64,000 nt of DNA from Priestia aryabhattai (GCF_023715685.1 NZ_JAMBOQ010000004.1:62001-126000), one strand, 5' to 3'; shown: positions 17,842 to 28,118, numbered from the stretch's first letter. Notes: a model not told the origin generated them from the letters alone. Translations and numbers: made by a program.

Positions 17842-17894
17842 ATAATTTTAGCGCGTAAAAAAAGCCTTTATATCAAATAGAAGTGATGAAATAT

Positions 17895-17928
17895 ACAACA
17901 ATTGTTGTACGTAAAGCAACAATTGTTG
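17895..17928. promoter_or_regulatory. Twin palindromic activator sites between garD and its regulator
   Basis: ACAACAATTGTTGT (17895-17908) and CAACAATTGTTG (17917-17928) share a 12-bp palindrome. Their centres are 21 bp apart, two helical turns. They lie about 55-90 bp upstream of the garD -24 element, the right place for an enhancer-binding protein. The second copy lies where the -35 of the regulator gene would be (TATAAT at 17940-17945), which suggests autoregulation. Confidence 0.75.
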
Positions 17929-17981
17929 TGCCAATACGTTATAATAAATAGAATATTCTAACTAGTTAGGAGGCAACGGAT

Positions 17982-19901
17982 ATGGCAAAAATTGCTTTTA
18001 TTGCTCCAGATAAACAACTATTTTTACAAGGAAAAAAAGTAATTCAAGAGCTAGGATTACAAGGAGAGGTTGAAATCTATCTTGCAAGGTTAAATCGCGC
18101 CGTAAAACTCGCCAATAAATTAGAATGCACTTGTGATGTTATCGTTTGCAGAGGAGGAACTGCCAGGCTGATTACTGATTCTGTAATCAGAATTCCTGTA
18201 GTTGAAATTCCTATTACAGGGCAAGATTTAGCTCATGTATTTTATAAAAGCAAGCAGGTAACAAACATAGAGAATCCTAAAGTGGCAATGCTAGCTTTTC
18301 AGAATATGAAAAATGATGTGGAAATTTTAGCAGATATTTTGGGTATCAACCTTTCTATTTATCCTCTTGATTCAGTTGAAGATATTCCGACTTGTATTGA
18401 GCAACTTTCTTCAGTAGAAACAGATATTGTTATTGGGGGAATGAAAACAACTACTTTATCGCTTAGAAAAGGCTTTAAGGCAATTCCTATTGAATCTGGA
18501 AATTCTGCTGTTCGAACAGCGTTTTTAGAAGCTAAAAAAATTTCTTTAGGAAGAAAAATTGAAAAAGAGCGATCTCAAACAGTTAAAGCCCTTATTGATT
18601 ATTCTATACAAGGAATTATTAGTATTAATCGGAATAAAACAGTAGAAGTATTTAATCATGCTGCTGAGCATTTACTAGAATTAAAAAGGCAAGAAGTGCT
18701 AGGAAAGCAGATCGATACTGTTATGCCTTTTTTGCCTATTAAAGATTGTTTTGAAGGAGAAGAGCATTTAGGTATAATCAAAAAACTTAAAAACAAGAGT
18801 TTAATATTTAATATTGCCCCAATCAGGGTGGAGGAAGACACTATCGGAGCAATGATAACTTTTCAAGATATTACAAGTATCCAGGAAATGGAAGTTAAAA
18901 TTAGAGGAGAAGTACTGTCGAGAAAGTTTGAAACACGTTACACATTTTCTGATATTTTAGGGCATTCTAAGGAGATTTGTGAAGCCAAACGGATTGGACA
19001 GACAGTGTCTTCTGTAAATGCAACCGTTCTAATTTATGGTGAATCCGGTACTGGGAAAGAATTATTTGCTCAGAGTATTCATGCAGAAAGTTTGCGAAAA
19101 AACGGTCCTTTTGTTGCTGTTAATTGTGCAGCCATTCCGCCTAATTTACTGGAAAGTGAGTTATTTGGATATGTAGAAGGGGCATTTACTGGGGCAACAA
19201 GGAAAGGAAAGCAAGGTCTGTTTGAAATGGCGCACCGGGGAACGATTTTTCTGGATGAAATATCAGAGATGGATACATATGGACAATCCCGTTTGCTTAG
19301 AGTTTTACAAGAAAAACAGGTTATGCGTTTAGGTGATAACAAATATATTCCTGTAGATGTAAGAGTTATTGCAGCAACTAACAAAAATTTATTAAAAGGC
19401 GTAGAAAAAGGCGAATTTCGAGAAGATTTACTTTACAGGCTTAAGGTCTTAACAATTAATATTCCACCGCTCCGTAAAAGAAAAGGTGATATTCGTTACC
19501 TTGCTCAGCATTTTTTAGTCTATTATATGAACCTTTATCAAAAGAAAAATATAGAGATTACAGAAAAAGCTTATTCACAATTAACTACCTATGAATGGAA
19601 AGGAAATGTAAGAGAATTAATGCATTTTATTGAAAGGTTAGTAGTAATTAGTAAAAATAATGTAGTTTCGGATCAGGATATGAAAGAGCAGCTAAATGAA
19701 AATGCTTTTGAAACAAATTACAGCGGCGGAGAAGCGGAAACCAACAATCGTCTGCAATCTGAAAAAGAGCAAATTTTACTCGCTTTAACGGAAACCCATT
19801 CCAATATATCTCAAGCAGCTAAATTGTTAGAAATTGATCGAAGTACACTTTACCGTAAGCTGAGAAACTACGGGATTGAAATAAAAAAGGCGTATAAATA
19901 G
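17982..19901 (+). CDS. PrpR_N-type sigma-54-dependent transcriptional activator
   Basis: A 639-residue enhancer-binding protein. Residues about 5-190 form a PrpR_N-like sensor ([41 protein letters not shown]), related to the propionate regulator's ligand-binding domain. A PAS domain follows (about 200-300, [20 protein letters not shown]). The AAA+ domain has Walker A GESGTGKE at 353-360 and the sigma-54 loop GAFTGA at 400-405. A Fis-type helix-turn-helix ends the protein ([20 protein letters not shown]). It is divergent to garD and precedes the glucarate genes, so it probably senses an aldarate or pathway intermediate and activates garD. A perfect terminator overlaps its stop codon. Confidence 0.85.
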   Translation: MAKIAFIAPDKQLFLQGKKVIQELGLQGEVEIYLARLNRAVKLANKLECTCDVIVCRGGTARLITDSVIRIPVVEIPITGQDLAHVFYKSKQVTNIENPKVAMLAFQNMKNDVEILADILGINLSIYPLDSVEDIPTCIEQLSSVETDIVIGGMKTTTLSLRKGFKAIPIESGNSAVRTAFLEAKKISLGRKIEKERSQTVKALIDYSIQGIISINRNKTVEVFNHAAEHLLELKRQEVLGKQIDTVMPFLPIKDCFEGEEHLGIIKKLKNKSLIFNIAPIRVEEDTIGAMITFQDITSIQEMEVKIRGEVLSRKFETRYTFSDILGHSKEICEAKRIGQTVSSVNATVLIYGESGTGKELFAQSIHAESLRKNGPFVAVNCAAIPPNLLESELFGYVEGAFTGATRKGKQGLFEMAHRGTIFLDEISEMDTYGQSRLLRVLQEKQVMRLGDNKYIPVDVRVIAATNKNLLKGVEKGEFREDLLYRLKVLTINIPPLRKRKGDIRYLAQHFLVYYMNLYQKKNIEITEKAYSQLTTYEWKGNVRELMHFIERLVVISKNNVVSDQDMKEQLNENAFETNYSGGEAETNNRLQSEKEQILLALTETHSNISQAAKLLEIDRSTLYRKLRNYGIEIKKAYK

Positions 19902-19941
19902 AAACAAAAAACACCTCTTTCTTAGAGGTGTTTTTTGTTTC
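19901..19941 (+). terminator. Terminator after sigma-54 activator gene
   Basis: Perfect 18-bp arms GAAACAAAAAACACCTCT and AGAGGTGTTTTTTGTTTC, loop of five. It separates the activator from the glucarate operon. Confidence 0.9.
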
Positions 19942-19985
19942 TATTTTCAAATCCTTTATTTTATAATTTAAGCTTATTTATTTTA

Positions 19986-20014
19986 TTGACAAACAATTTA
20001 ATTTGTCTTACAAT
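19986..20014 (+). promoter_or_regulatory. Sigma-A promoter of the glucarate operon with dyad
   Basis: TTGACA (19986-19991) and TACAAT (20009-20014) with a 17-bp spacer. The arms GACAAA (19988-19993) and TTTGTC (20002-20007) form an inverted repeat inside the promoter, a likely operator, possibly for the GntR repressor at 25622. Confidence 0.75.
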
Positions 20015-20057
20015 AAAAATGTGAAAATTATCTGAAAATTTATAGGAGGATATGCAT

Positions 20058-20990
20058 GTGAATATGAATAGAAAAGCACCTACAGGAATTTTAGGTTTTC
20101 CCGTTGCTCCCCTTAATATTCAAGGAAAATTAGATGAAAAAGCTTTAGAAACAAATATTCAATTTTTATTAGACGAAGGGTTAGAGGCTATCTTCATCGC
20201 TTGCGGTTCAGGGGAATTTCAATCCTTAAATACAAAAGAATATACAGCAATGTTAGAAGTAGCTATATCTGTCGTCAATGGAAAAGTTCCTGTTTACACA
20301 GGTGTAGGCGGTAATCTTTCTACAGCTTTAGAATGGGCTCGTATTTCAGAGGAAAAAGAGGCAGATGGATATTTAATTTTACCTCCATACTTAATTGAAG
20401 GCGAACAAGAGGGCCTTTACAACTATCTAAAAGCAATCATTGAGCATACAAGCTTAAACGCAATTGTTTATCAAAGGGATAATGCCATTTTGCAGTTGTC
20501 AACTTTAGAAAAGCTCACAGAATTAAACCAACTAGTAGGGTTAAAAGATGGATATGGAAATATGGAATTAAATATAGAATTAACCCAGTCTTTAAGGAAA
20601 CGATTAGGTTGGCTAAACGGGATGCCTATGGCTGAAGTAACGATGCCAGTATACGCTCCAATTGGATTTGATTCTTATTCGTCAGCAATATCTAACTATA
20701 TCCCGCACATCTCAAGGATGTTTTACAACGCTTTATTAAGTCATGATCAAGAGTTACTAAATGAACTCTACCAAAATATAATTCTTCCAATTAACGATAT
20801 TCGCAAGCAAAAAAAAGGATATGCTGTTTCATTAATTAAAGCAGGGATGGAAATTATAGGTTTACCTGTTACAGATACAGTAAGGCCTCCTATTGTTTCA
20901 GTAGACAAAGAACATTACACACAGCTCGAAAAGATTTTAACACAAGCATTTGATCAATATCCTAAATCATCTAAACAAGTTTTATCTTAA
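20058..20990 (+). CDS. kdgD: 5-dehydro-4-deoxyglucarate dehydratase
   Basis: About 310 residues of the DapA/N-acetylneuraminate lyase class I aldolase family, closest to KdgD (YcbC). It decarboxylates and dehydrates 5-dehydro-4-deoxyglucarate to 2,5-dioxopentanoate. Visible landmarks are ACGSGEFQSL, the tyrosine in NAIVYQRDNA and the Schiff-base lysine in VGLKDGYGN. The ATG at 20052 is only two bases from GGAGG (20045-20049), so the GTG at 20058 is the better start; the ATG at 20064 is also possible. It is the first gene of the kdgD-gucD-gudP-gudD operon, the same order as ycbC-F in B. subtilis. Confidence 0.88.
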   Translation: MNMNRKAPTGILGFPVAPLNIQGKLDEKALETNIQFLLDEGLEAIFIACGSGEFQSLNTKEYTAMLEVAISVVNGKVPVYTGVGGNLSTALEWARISEEKEADGYLILPPYLIEGEQEGLYNYLKAIIEHTSLNAIVYQRDNAILQLSTLEKLTELNQLVGLKDGYGNMELNIELTQSLRKRLGWLNGMPMAEVTMPVYAPIGFDSYSSAISNYIPHISRMFYNALLSHDQELLNELYQNIILPINDIRKQKKGYAVSLIKAGMEIIGLPVTDTVRPPIVSVDKEHYTQLEKILTQAFDQYPKSSKQVLS

Positions 20991-20999
20991 CCAATAAAA

Positions 21000-21013
21000 T
21001 GTAAACGCTTTAT
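21000..21013 (+). promoter_or_regulatory. Candidate cre site before gucD
   Basis: TGTAAACGCTTTAT matches the CcpA cre consensus with one deviation. It lies between kdgD and gucD, where a bound CcpA could block transcription within the operon. Confidence 0.5.
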
Positions 21014-21030
21014 AAAAAAGGAGAGTTCAT

Positions 21031-22497
21031 ATGACAATTAGTGTTCAAAACAAACAATATTTAAATTTTATTAACGGAAAAGGTGTGCCATCATTGTCTC
21101 AAGAGATGATGGAAAGTCTAAATCCAGCCAATAAGAAAGAAGCCGTAGGGTATGTACAAAAATCAACTCTTGAAGATTTAAATCTAGCGGTAAAAGCAGC
21201 TAAACAAGCTCAAGAAAATTGGAAACGCTTATCAGGCGCAGTACGCGGACAGTACCTTCACAAAGCTGCGGATATTATGGAAAATAGACTAGATGAAATT
21301 GCGGAATGTGCTACACGTGAAATGGGAAAAACCTTGGCTGAAACAAAAGGAGAAACAGCTCGGGGAATAGCTATTCTTCGATACTATGCGGGGGAAGGTA
21401 TGAGAAAAATGGGAGATGTAATTCCTTCTACCGATGCTGAAGCATTGATGTTTACATCTCGAGTGCCGTTAGGCGTTGTTGGAGTTATTACTCCATGGAA
21501 CTTTCCTATTGCTATTCCTATATGGAAAATAGCTCCGGCACTTGTTTACGGAAACACTGTCATAATTAAGCCAGCTACTGAAACAGCTATTACATGTGCC
21601 AAGATTATCGAATGTTTTGAAGAAGCAGAAATTCCAGCAGGTGTAGTAAACATGATTACGGGATCTGGATCAATCATTGGTCAAGCTATTGCTGAACACC
21701 CAGAAATTAATGCTATTACATTTACAGGATCTGATCGAGTAGGCAAACAAATTGGCCAACAGGCTTTCGTTCGAGGAGCTAAATATCAGTTAGAAATGGG
21801 GGGGAAGAACCCTGTAATTGTAGCGGCGGATGCAGATTTAGATCTAGCAGTAGAAGGTACAATCAGTGGGGCATTCCGTTCAACTGGTCAAAAATGTACT
21901 GCGACCAGTCGGGTAATTGTTGAGCATGAGGTATATGAAAAATTCAAACAAAAGCTATTAGCAAAAACGAAAGAAATTACCGTTGGAGAAGGGTTAAACG
22001 AAGACACGTGGATGGGACCATGTGCAAGTGAAAATCAGTTACAGACCGTATTGTCTTATATTGAAAAAGGAAAAAATGAAGGTGCAACTCTTTTATACGG
22101 AGGACATCAGTTAACTGACGGAGAATACGAAAATGGATTTTACGTAGAACCTACTATTTTCGAAAACGTAGAATCACATATGACGATTTCACAAGAAGAA
22201 ATTTTTGGTCCTGTAATAGCGCTGATGAAAGTAGAATCTATCGAGGAAGCATTAGCACTAGCTAACGACGTTCAATATGGACTAAGTGCTTCTATTTTCA
22301 CTACAAATATTTCTCATATGCTTTCTTTTATTAATGAAATGGATGCTGGACTTATTCGAATTAACTCAGAAAGTGCAGGCGTTGAACTTCAGGCACCTTT
22401 TGGAGGTATGAAACAATCAAGTTCCCACTCCAGAGAACAAGGGGAGGCTGCTAAGGAGTTTTTCACAGCTATTAAAACTGTTTTTATAAAAAGTTAA
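21031..22497 (+). CDS. gucD: 2,5-dioxopentanoate (alpha-ketoglutarate semialdehyde) dehydrogenase
   Basis: A 488-residue NAD(P)+-dependent aldehyde dehydrogenase. It has the signatures [29 protein letters not shown], the general base in [12 protein letters not shown] and the catalytic cysteine in [12 protein letters not shown]. Its place between kdgD and gudP identifies the substrate as 2,5-dioxopentanoate, oxidised to 2-oxoglutarate for the TCA cycle. It starts 40 bases after kdgD behind AAAAAGGAGAG and corresponds to B. subtilis YcbD. Confidence 0.88.
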   Translation: MTISVQNKQYLNFINGKGVPSLSQEMMESLNPANKKEAVGYVQKSTLEDLNLAVKAAKQAQENWKRLSGAVRGQYLHKAADIMENRLDEIAECATREMGKTLAETKGETARGIAILRYYAGEGMRKMGDVIPSTDAEALMFTSRVPLGVVGVITPWNFPIAIPIWKIAPALVYGNTVIIKPATETAITCAKIIECFEEAEIPAGVVNMITGSGSIIGQAIAEHPEINAITFTGSDRVGKQIGQQAFVRGAKYQLEMGGKNPVIVAADADLDLAVEGTISGAFRSTGQKCTATSRVIVEHEVYEKFKQKLLAKTKEITVGEGLNEDTWMGPCASENQLQTVLSYIEKGKNEGATLLYGGHQLTDGEYENGFYVEPTIFENVESHMTISQEEIFGPVIALMKVESIEEALALANDVQYGLSASIFTTNISHMLSFINEMDAGLIRINSESAGVELQAPFGGMKQSSSHSREQGEAAKEFFTAIKTVFIKS

Positions 22498-22526
22498 ATG
22501 CCTTTATTTTATTATTAACCTTTTAT

Positions 22527-22564
22527 TCTCTTAAAAAGGAGGGAAATCTCTCCTTTTTAAGAGA
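22527..22564 (+). repeat. Perfect 15-bp inverted repeat between gucD and gudP
   Basis: TCTCTTAAAAAGGAG (22527-22541) and CTCCTTTTTAAGAGA (22550-22564) with an eight-base loop. It lacks a downstream T run, so it may be a processing or partial termination signal rather than a full terminator. Confidence 0.6.
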
Positions 22565-22610
22565 TGTAAACAAAGGAGAAGAACGGAACGATAAGAGGGG
22601 GATGGAATAG

Positions 22611-23990
22611 GTGATTATGCAAGCTAAACCAAAATTGGAAGCAGGAAACGGCAAGAAAAGTCAAGTACGCTGGTTTGTCGTATTTATGCTTTTTGTTTTG
22701 ACAACGATTAATTATGCAGATAGAGCAACGCTGTCCATTGTAGGGGATTCTGTTCAAAAAGAATTAGGCTTAAATTCAGTTTCAATGGGGTATGTTTTCT
22801 CAGCATTTGGATGGGCTTATGTAATTGGTCAGCTTCCTGGAGGTTGGTTCTTAGATAAATTTGGATCAAAAACAATCATCGCATGCAGTGTATTTTTTTG
22901 GTCTCTTTTTACCTTTTTTCAAGGATTTATCGGCTTTTTTAGTGGAGGTGCTGCTATAATTATCTTATTTACGCTTCGTTTTATGGTTGGGTTAGCTGAA
23001 GCCCCTTCTTTTCCAGGAAATAGCCGTATTGTAGCGGCCTGGTTTCCAAAATCTGAGCGTGGGACAGCCTCTGCAATTTTTAACTCGGCTCAGTATTTTG
23101 CATTAGTATTATTTTCGCCCATTATGGCATGGCTCACTCACAGATTCGGCTGGCATTTTGTGTTCATTATTATGGGTGTCTTAGGGGTCATCTTGGCTGC
23201 TGTTTGGATAAAAGTGATCTATAGTCCAAGTAAACATCCTCGCATTACAAGAGAAGAAGTGAATTATATCCAGCAGGGCGGCGGGCTCATTGATATGGAT
23301 GATAAAAAAGTAGAAACAAAGAAAAATGCTGGCCCCGGATGGAATCAAATTAAACAACTACTTAAAAGCAGAATGCTGTTAGGTGTTTACATTGGGCAGT
23401 ATTGTATTACGACTCTCACATATTTCTTTTTAACATGGTTTCCTGTTTATTTAGTTCAAGCGCGCGGGATGTCTATTTTAGAGGCTGGATTTATCGCTTC
23501 TTTACCTGCCATATGCGGATTTTTGGGAGGCTTGTTAGGGGGAATTGTATCTGATTTCTTATTGAAAAGAGGCCGTTCATTAACGTTTGCACGTAAAACA
23601 CCTATCGTTATTGGCATGTTGCTTTCCTGCAGTATGATTGCTTGCAATTATGTAGATGCTGAATGGATTGTCGTAGTAATTATGTCACTTGCTTTTTTTG
23701 GAAAAGGTTTTGGAGCATTAGGGTGGGCTGTTGTTGCTGATACTTCACCTAAAGAAATAGCCGGTTTAAGCGGCGGGCTTTTTAATACATTTGGAAACAT
23801 TGCTTCTATTACAACACCTATTATTATTGGGTACATTGTCAATGCAACAGGATCTTTTAATGGAGCATTGGTTTTTGTGGGCGCTAACGCTCTTGTAGCT
23901 ATTCTCTGTTATCTTCTTTTAGTGGGAGAGATTAAACGAGTAGAACTAAAGAATATTCCCTCAAAGGATGAAAGTACGTTCAATATGTAA
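22611..23990 (+). CDS. gudP: Glucarate/galactarate MFS transporter
   Basis: A 459-residue major facilitator of the anion:cation symporter family with about 12 helices. It has NYADRATLSIVGDSVQKEL at the first helix, PGGWFLDKFGSK in the loop 2-3 motif, and EAPSFPGNSRIVAAWFP. These are hallmarks of GudP/ExuT-type aldarate and hexuronate carriers. It starts with GTG at 22611 behind AGAGGGGG; the ATG at 22617 is further from the site. Its position between gucD and gudD matches ycbE of B. subtilis and supports uptake of D-glucarate and galactarate. Confidence 0.87.
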   Translation: MIMQAKPKLEAGNGKKSQVRWFVVFMLFVLTTINYADRATLSIVGDSVQKELGLNSVSMGYVFSAFGWAYVIGQLPGGWFLDKFGSKTIIACSVFFWSLFTFFQGFIGFFSGGAAIIILFTLRFMVGLAEAPSFPGNSRIVAAWFPKSERGTASAIFNSAQYFALVLFSPIMAWLTHRFGWHFVFIIMGVLGVILAAVWIKVIYSPSKHPRITREEVNYIQQGGGLIDMDDKKVETKKNAGPGWNQIKQLLKSRMLLGVYIGQYCITTLTYFFLTWFPVYLVQARGMSILEAGFIASLPAICGFLGGLLGGIVSDFLLKRGRSLTFARKTPIVIGMLLSCSMIACNYVDAEWIVVVIMSLAFFGKGFGALGWAVVADTSPKEIAGLSGGLFNTFGNIASITTPIIIGYIVNATGSFNGALVFVGANALVAILCYLLLVGEIKRVELKNIPSKDESTFNM

Positions 23991-24026
23991 GCGGATACAT
24001 CAAAACCTAAATTAGGAGTGGAAATT

Positions 24027-25400
24027 ATGAACAATTATGTCCTTACAAATAGTGAAATTCAAAACGAAAAAAAATCGTCTACGCCTCAAATTATAGATAT
24101 GCAGGTCATACCTGTGGCTGGACATGATAGTATGCTGCTTAATCTCAGCGGAGCTCACAGTCCTTTCTTCACTCGAAATATTCTTATTTTAAAAGATAGT
24201 ACTGGAAGCACAGGAGTAGGAGAAGTACCGGGAGGCGAAAACATTCGTCAAACGCTTGAAGATGCAAAGACATTTGTAGTAGGTCAATCAATTGGAAATT
24301 ACAATAACATCTTAAATACAGTGCGTAAACAATTTGGAGACCGAGATATGGCAGGGAGAGGACTTCAAACATTCGATTTACGGACGACTATTCATGCCGT
24401 TACCGCATTGGAGGCAGCGTTATTAGATTTAGTAGGAAAATTTCTTGATGTACCAGTTGCAGCATTATTAGGAGAAGGACAACAAAGAGAACATGTGGAA
24501 ATGCTAGGTTATTTATTTTATATTGGAGATCGCAAAAAAACCGACTTAGACTATCTAAGTGGTGAAAATGAAAAAGTGGATTGGTTTCGACTTCGTCATG
24601 AAGAAGCTCTGACTCCTGAATCAATCGTAAAACTCGCACAGGCAGCTCATCAGCAGTATGGATTTAATGATTTTAAACTAAAAGGCGGGGTCCTTCAAGG
24701 TGAGCAAGAAATAGAAGCTGTAGCAGCGTTAGCTGAAAAATTTCCAGATGCTCGAATTACCCTAGATCCTAACGGAGCTTGGTCTTTAGAAGAAGCTATC
24801 CAATTATGTAAAAATCAACATCATGTATTGGCCTACGCAGAGGACCCTTGTGGAAGTGAAAATGAATATTCAGCAAGAGAGACAATGGCTGAATTTCGCA
24901 GAGTAACTGGACTGCCGACCGCTACGAATATGATTGCTACAGATTGGCGACAAATGGGGCATGCTATTCAGTTAAACGCGGTGGATATCCCTCTAGCAGA
25001 TCCGCATTTTTGGACTATGCAAGGCTCGATTCGTGTGGCTCAAATGTGTCATGAATGGGGGCTTACATGGGGATCACATTCAAATAATCATTTTGACATT
25101 TCACTGGCAATGTTTACCCACGTGGCGGCAGCTGCTCCTGGAAAAATTACCGCTATTGATACGCATTGGATTTGGCAAGATGGTCAGCGATTGACAAAAG
25201 ACCCTTTTAAAATTGAGGGAGGAATCGTAGCAGTACCTAAAAAGCCAGGGCTTGGAATAGAGCTAGACTTAGAACGAATTGAACAAGCGCATCAGTTATA
25301 TAAGAAGATGCAATTAGGAGCACGTGATGATTCAAAAGCTATGCAGTATTTAATTAAAAATTGGAGCTTTGATAATAAACGTCCTTGTTTAGTACGTTAA
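24027..25400 (+). CDS. gudD: Glucarate dehydratase
   Basis: A 457-residue enolase-superfamily enzyme that dehydrates D-glucarate to 5-dehydro-4-deoxyglucarate. It shows [11 protein letters not shown] near the N-terminus and the base-carrying [16 protein letters not shown] (KxK motif). Metal ligands lie in [10 protein letters not shown] and AYAEDPCG, and the His/Asp dyad region in [17 protein letters not shown]. The GTG at 24018 overlaps the ribosome site AGGAG, so the ATG at 24027 is taken. It completes the glucarate branch, with GarD supplying the galactarate branch to the same intermediate. Confidence 0.9.
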   Translation: MNNYVLTNSEIQNEKKSSTPQIIDMQVIPVAGHDSMLLNLSGAHSPFFTRNILILKDSTGSTGVGEVPGGENIRQTLEDAKTFVVGQSIGNYNNILNTVRKQFGDRDMAGRGLQTFDLRTTIHAVTALEAALLDLVGKFLDVPVAALLGEGQQREHVEMLGYLFYIGDRKKTDLDYLSGENEKVDWFRLRHEEALTPESIVKLAQAAHQQYGFNDFKLKGGVLQGEQEIEAVAALAEKFPDARITLDPNGAWSLEEAIQLCKNQHHVLAYAEDPCGSENEYSARETMAEFRRVTGLPTATNMIATDWRQMGHAIQLNAVDIPLADPHFWTMQGSIRVAQMCHEWGLTWGSHSNNHFDISLAMFTHVAAAAPGKITAIDTHWIWQDGQRLTKDPFKIEGGIVAVPKKPGLGIELDLERIEQAHQLYKKMQLGARDDSKAMQYLIKNWSFDNKRPCLVR

Positions 25401-25437
25401 AAAATAAAGTTTTTTAAATTAATTACAGTATGCTTTT

Positions 25438-25469
25438 AGCTCGGACATTTCTACGCCTTTGTTCGAGCT
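25438..25469 (+). terminator. Weak hairpin after gudD
   Basis: AGCTCGGACA (25438-25447) pairs, with one G-T pair, to TGTTCGAGCT (25460-25469). The tail is only moderately T-rich, so termination is uncertain. Confidence 0.4.
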
Positions 25470-25621
25470 TCTGTTTTAGAATAACGAACATTCTAATAAA
25501 TAACTCTATGTAGATAAGAGATAAGAATAGTTAAGAAGTAGGGATTGGTAATACATAAAGTAATTCTATATGATATAATTAGTCTTACAAATAAACAATA
25601 TTTAGAAAAGGGTGGATGAAG

Positions 25622-26326
25622 ATGAGTGGTTCGACTAAAAAAGTGTCATTTGAATCCGTTAATCGTAATACGCTAGCAAAACAAGTAGTCGACCGTATTA
25701 TTCAGTTATTGGTCAGCGGGCAATTAAAGCCAGGAGATAAACTGCCAACTGAAATGGAGTTATTAGACGTCCTGAATGTAAGTCGCCCTGTATTGAGAGA
25801 AGCCTTAAGTGCATTAGAAGTACTTGGTGTAATTACACGAAAAACCCGCGGAGGTACATATTTTAATAACAAAATAGGAGCGCATCCGTTTTCAGTTATG
25901 TTAGCGTTATCAATGGATAATTTACCTGCAGTAGTGGAAGCTCGCATGGCACTCGAACTAGGCCTAGTAACCATGGCGGCTGAAAAAATAAACGATGATC
26001 AATTAAGACAGTTAAAGGAAACAATCGAGGAAATAAAAAAGAGCACAGATAACAATTATGGTGCTGCGGATAAGGAGTTCCATCGAATTATTGCTGTAAG
26101 TGCTGATAATCCAGTGGTAGAAGGAATGATTAATTCCCTGCTCTTCACTCACGAAAAAACAGATAATGAAATTACCTTTAGAGAACCAGAACTTACTGTA
26201 GAACATCATACCGCTATTTATAATGCTTTAGCTAATCATGACCCCGATGATGCATTCAAACAAATGTATCATCATCTTAAATATGTACGTGATAAAGTTC
26301 TTAAATTATATAATCCTAATAAATAA
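25622..26326 (+). CDS. GntR/FadR-family regulator of glucarate genes (YcbG-like)
   Basis: A 234-residue regulator with an N-terminal winged helix (about 18-80; LKPGDKLPTEMELLDVLNVSRPVLREALSAL) and a C-terminal FCD ligand-binding domain. The latter has the metal-binding pattern VEARMALELGL, DKEFHRIIA and VEHHTAIYNAL. The ATG at 25616 abuts the ribosome site, so the ATG at 25622 is preferred. Placement after gudD matches B. subtilis ycbG. It probably represses the glucarate operon until an aldarate binds. An AT-rich promoter region lies 50 bp upstream. Confidence 0.85.
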   Translation: MSGSTKKVSFESVNRNTLAKQVVDRIIQLLVSGQLKPGDKLPTEMELLDVLNVSRPVLREALSALEVLGVITRKTRGGTYFNNKIGAHPFSVMLALSMDNLPAVVEARMALELGLVTMAAEKINDDQLRQLKETIEEIKKSTDNNYGAADKEFHRIIAVSADNPVVEGMINSLLFTHEKTDNEITFREPELTVEHHTAIYNALANHDPDDAFKQMYHHLKYVRDKVLKLYNPNK

Positions 26327-26331
26327 AAAAA

Positions 26332-26374
26332 GCACACAAAGCAGATGTAATGATTTTGTTTTGTGTGTTTTTTT
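26332..26374 (+). terminator. Terminator after GntR gene
   Basis: CACACAAA (26333-26340) and TTTGTGTG (26360-26367) followed by a T run. Confidence 0.75.
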
Positions 26375-26403
26375 ATGAAAGTATACATATGCCTAAAGTA
26401 AGA

Positions 26404-26436
26404 AAGAGCGTTTCTATTGTATAGGAGCGCTTTTTT
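26404..26436 (+). terminator. Second hairpin with T run
   Basis: AGCG...CTAT pairs with ATAG...CGCT around a three-base loop, followed by TTTTTT. It reinforces termination at the edge of the replication region. Confidence 0.6.
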
Positions 26437-26900
26437 CAGTGAGTTATATATTTTATTTTAATGTATTCAGATATAAAAATGCTATTTATTTGCTGCCCTT
26501 TATTTTAGAGAAATTACTATACATTTATAAGAGATTAAAAAGAAATTAAAGAAATTAAAAACATTGTTAAAACTTATATTGGTAAAAGCCTTCTGCTGAC
26601 TGAGATTAAAGGGAATTAAGCAATCAAAAAAATTGCAGTTTGCTACAAGAATTTTCACGAAAAAATATAGGATTTTTTTATACTAGCCATATTTTTTACG
26701 CAGTAGTTCGGAAAATAACGTTTATTTATTGTATTTTTTGTTCATTTAGTTGATTTTTTTCATGAAAACGAAAATCATTATCATTTAGAAAGGTTCATTA
26801 GAGTTGATAGACAAATATGTTTTAGTAAGTTAAAGAGAAAAGAAGAATATGAGGAAAATAGAGTAGAAATGAGTAAAAAAAGGCATAACAAAAAAGAGTA
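26437..26900. other. AT-rich non-coding stretch beside the replication gene
   Basis: No gene is seen over about 460 bases of very AT-rich DNA downstream of the minus-strand replication gene. The only recognisable element is a Fur-like box at 26769-26783. The AT content would suit duplex unwinding near an origin, but that is speculative. Confidence 0.4.
26769..26783. promoter_or_regulatory. Fur-box-like sequence without an obvious target gene
   Basis: CGAAAATCATTATCA matches the Bacillus 7-1-7 Fur consensus TGATAATNATTATCA in 12 of the 14 defined positions. No reading frame of note follows in either direction, so it may be a relic or chance. Confidence 0.3.
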
Positions 26901-28040
26901 TTATAGAGCGTTAATTTTTGCCTGATAATACCCGTTGGCAATTTTTCGTATATACGTAAAGAAATTGGACTCCATTTCATGCACAAGAGGGCGAAATGCA
27001 TCCATACTTTCTTCTATGTAAGCACGTTGTAAGTAACTCTGAACGGACGTTAATGATTTTTCAATTATATCTAAACCGAACTCATGCACAACGGAATGAA
27101 TATCTTCTTTTTTAATTGAATAATGACCAAAAGATTTAAAGAAATTCTTAAACTGAGCAAATGCATGCTCTCCACGGATTTTTTCGATTTCTTTTTGTTT
27201 TTTACTATCATGAGCACCAGTTAAATTAAAGCTTAAAATAAAGCCATCCTTGATTTTTTCAATAATTGATTTTCTTGGCTGCTTTTCTTCTAATAATGTT
27301 TTGACGCAATCATCTTTTTCTAGTACATCGATACGAAAAATTGTACTCAGCTTACTAGCCATTTCTTTAATAGCAGCTTTATAGCCAATATATTTTGGAA
27401 GAATGTGTTTTACTTCAGTGTAAGATAAAAGTGCTTCTGAATCTTTCTTTACGTTTACATCAGATTCATATACATACAAAGCACGTAAAGCCAGACGTAG
27501 CATGTTAATATTTTTGATGGCCAGCAATTGATAAATCACTTCCATCGAAACAGAAGTATAACCACTTTTTGAAGTATATGTATTCAGATCTTTATCGAGT
27601 ATTTCAGGATTATATGATATGTTTTGAACATCAGCAGCTTCTTTTATATGTAAATCTAGAAAATCCTCTAAATAGTTGTTTAAAGAAACTTGAATATAGT
27701 CTCCCCATAAACGATCCCAGCGAATGATGTCATAGTCTTCTAAAAGCTTATTATTATTTTGAACGGTCCGAACGGAACATTGGATCGTATTAGCAAGTTC
27801 TTGCTCAGAAATAATTGAAATATGACCTTGGCTGTTACATTTGGCTACGTAAGCTAAAATTTGCTTCATCAGAGAACCCGTCCACTTTATGTCTACAAAG
27901 TTTTTCGCTAGACCAAATGAATGTTTTTCATAGTAATAGCTGTCGTCTCGTTTAGTTTTTCTATTTAAGCCACTCATGACAATCAGCAGCTTGTTTGCTA
28001 GAAGGGTGTGCCGTTTTAGTGACAGCTTTTGTATACTCAT
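26901..28040 (-). CDS. Putative plasmid replication initiator (379 residues)
   Basis: A basic, soluble protein without a signal peptide. Residues about 50-110 contain a helix-turn-helix-like stretch (ISEQELANTIQCSVRTVQNNN, then KLLEDYDIIRWD) resembling winged-helix replication proteins. I do not recognise the family with certainty. The case for replication is contextual: about ten iterons lie directly upstream (28119-28874), as in theta-type iteron replicons. A second replication-type gene lies beyond them in the same orientation. The start ATG follows AAAGGAGG at good spacing. It could alternatively be a regulator of copy number or conjugation. Confidence 0.5.
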   Translation of the reverse strand: MSIQKLSLKRHTLLANKLLIVMSGLNRKTKRDDSYYYEKHSFGLAKNFVDIKWTGSLMKQILAYVAKCNSQGHISIISEQELANTIQCSVRTVQNNNKLLEDYDIIRWDRLWGDYIQVSLNNYLEDFLDLHIKEAADVQNISYNPEILDKDLNTYTSKSGYTSVSMEVIYQLLAIKNINMLRLALRALYVYESDVNVKKDSEALLSYTEVKHILPKYIGYKAAIKEMASKLSTIFRIDVLEKDDCVKTLLEEKQPRKSIIEKIKDGFILSFNLTGAHDSKKQKEIEKIRGEHAFAQFKNFFKSFGHYSIKKEDIHSVVHEFGLDIIEKSLTSVQSYLQRAYIEESMDAFRPLVHEMESNFFTYIRKIANGYYQAKINAL

Positions 28041-28118
28041 GTAGTTACCTCCTTTCTAAAACTATATACGTCGTCTTTTACAGTATAGACACAGTCATAT
28101 AGGCTGTAAAATGACATA

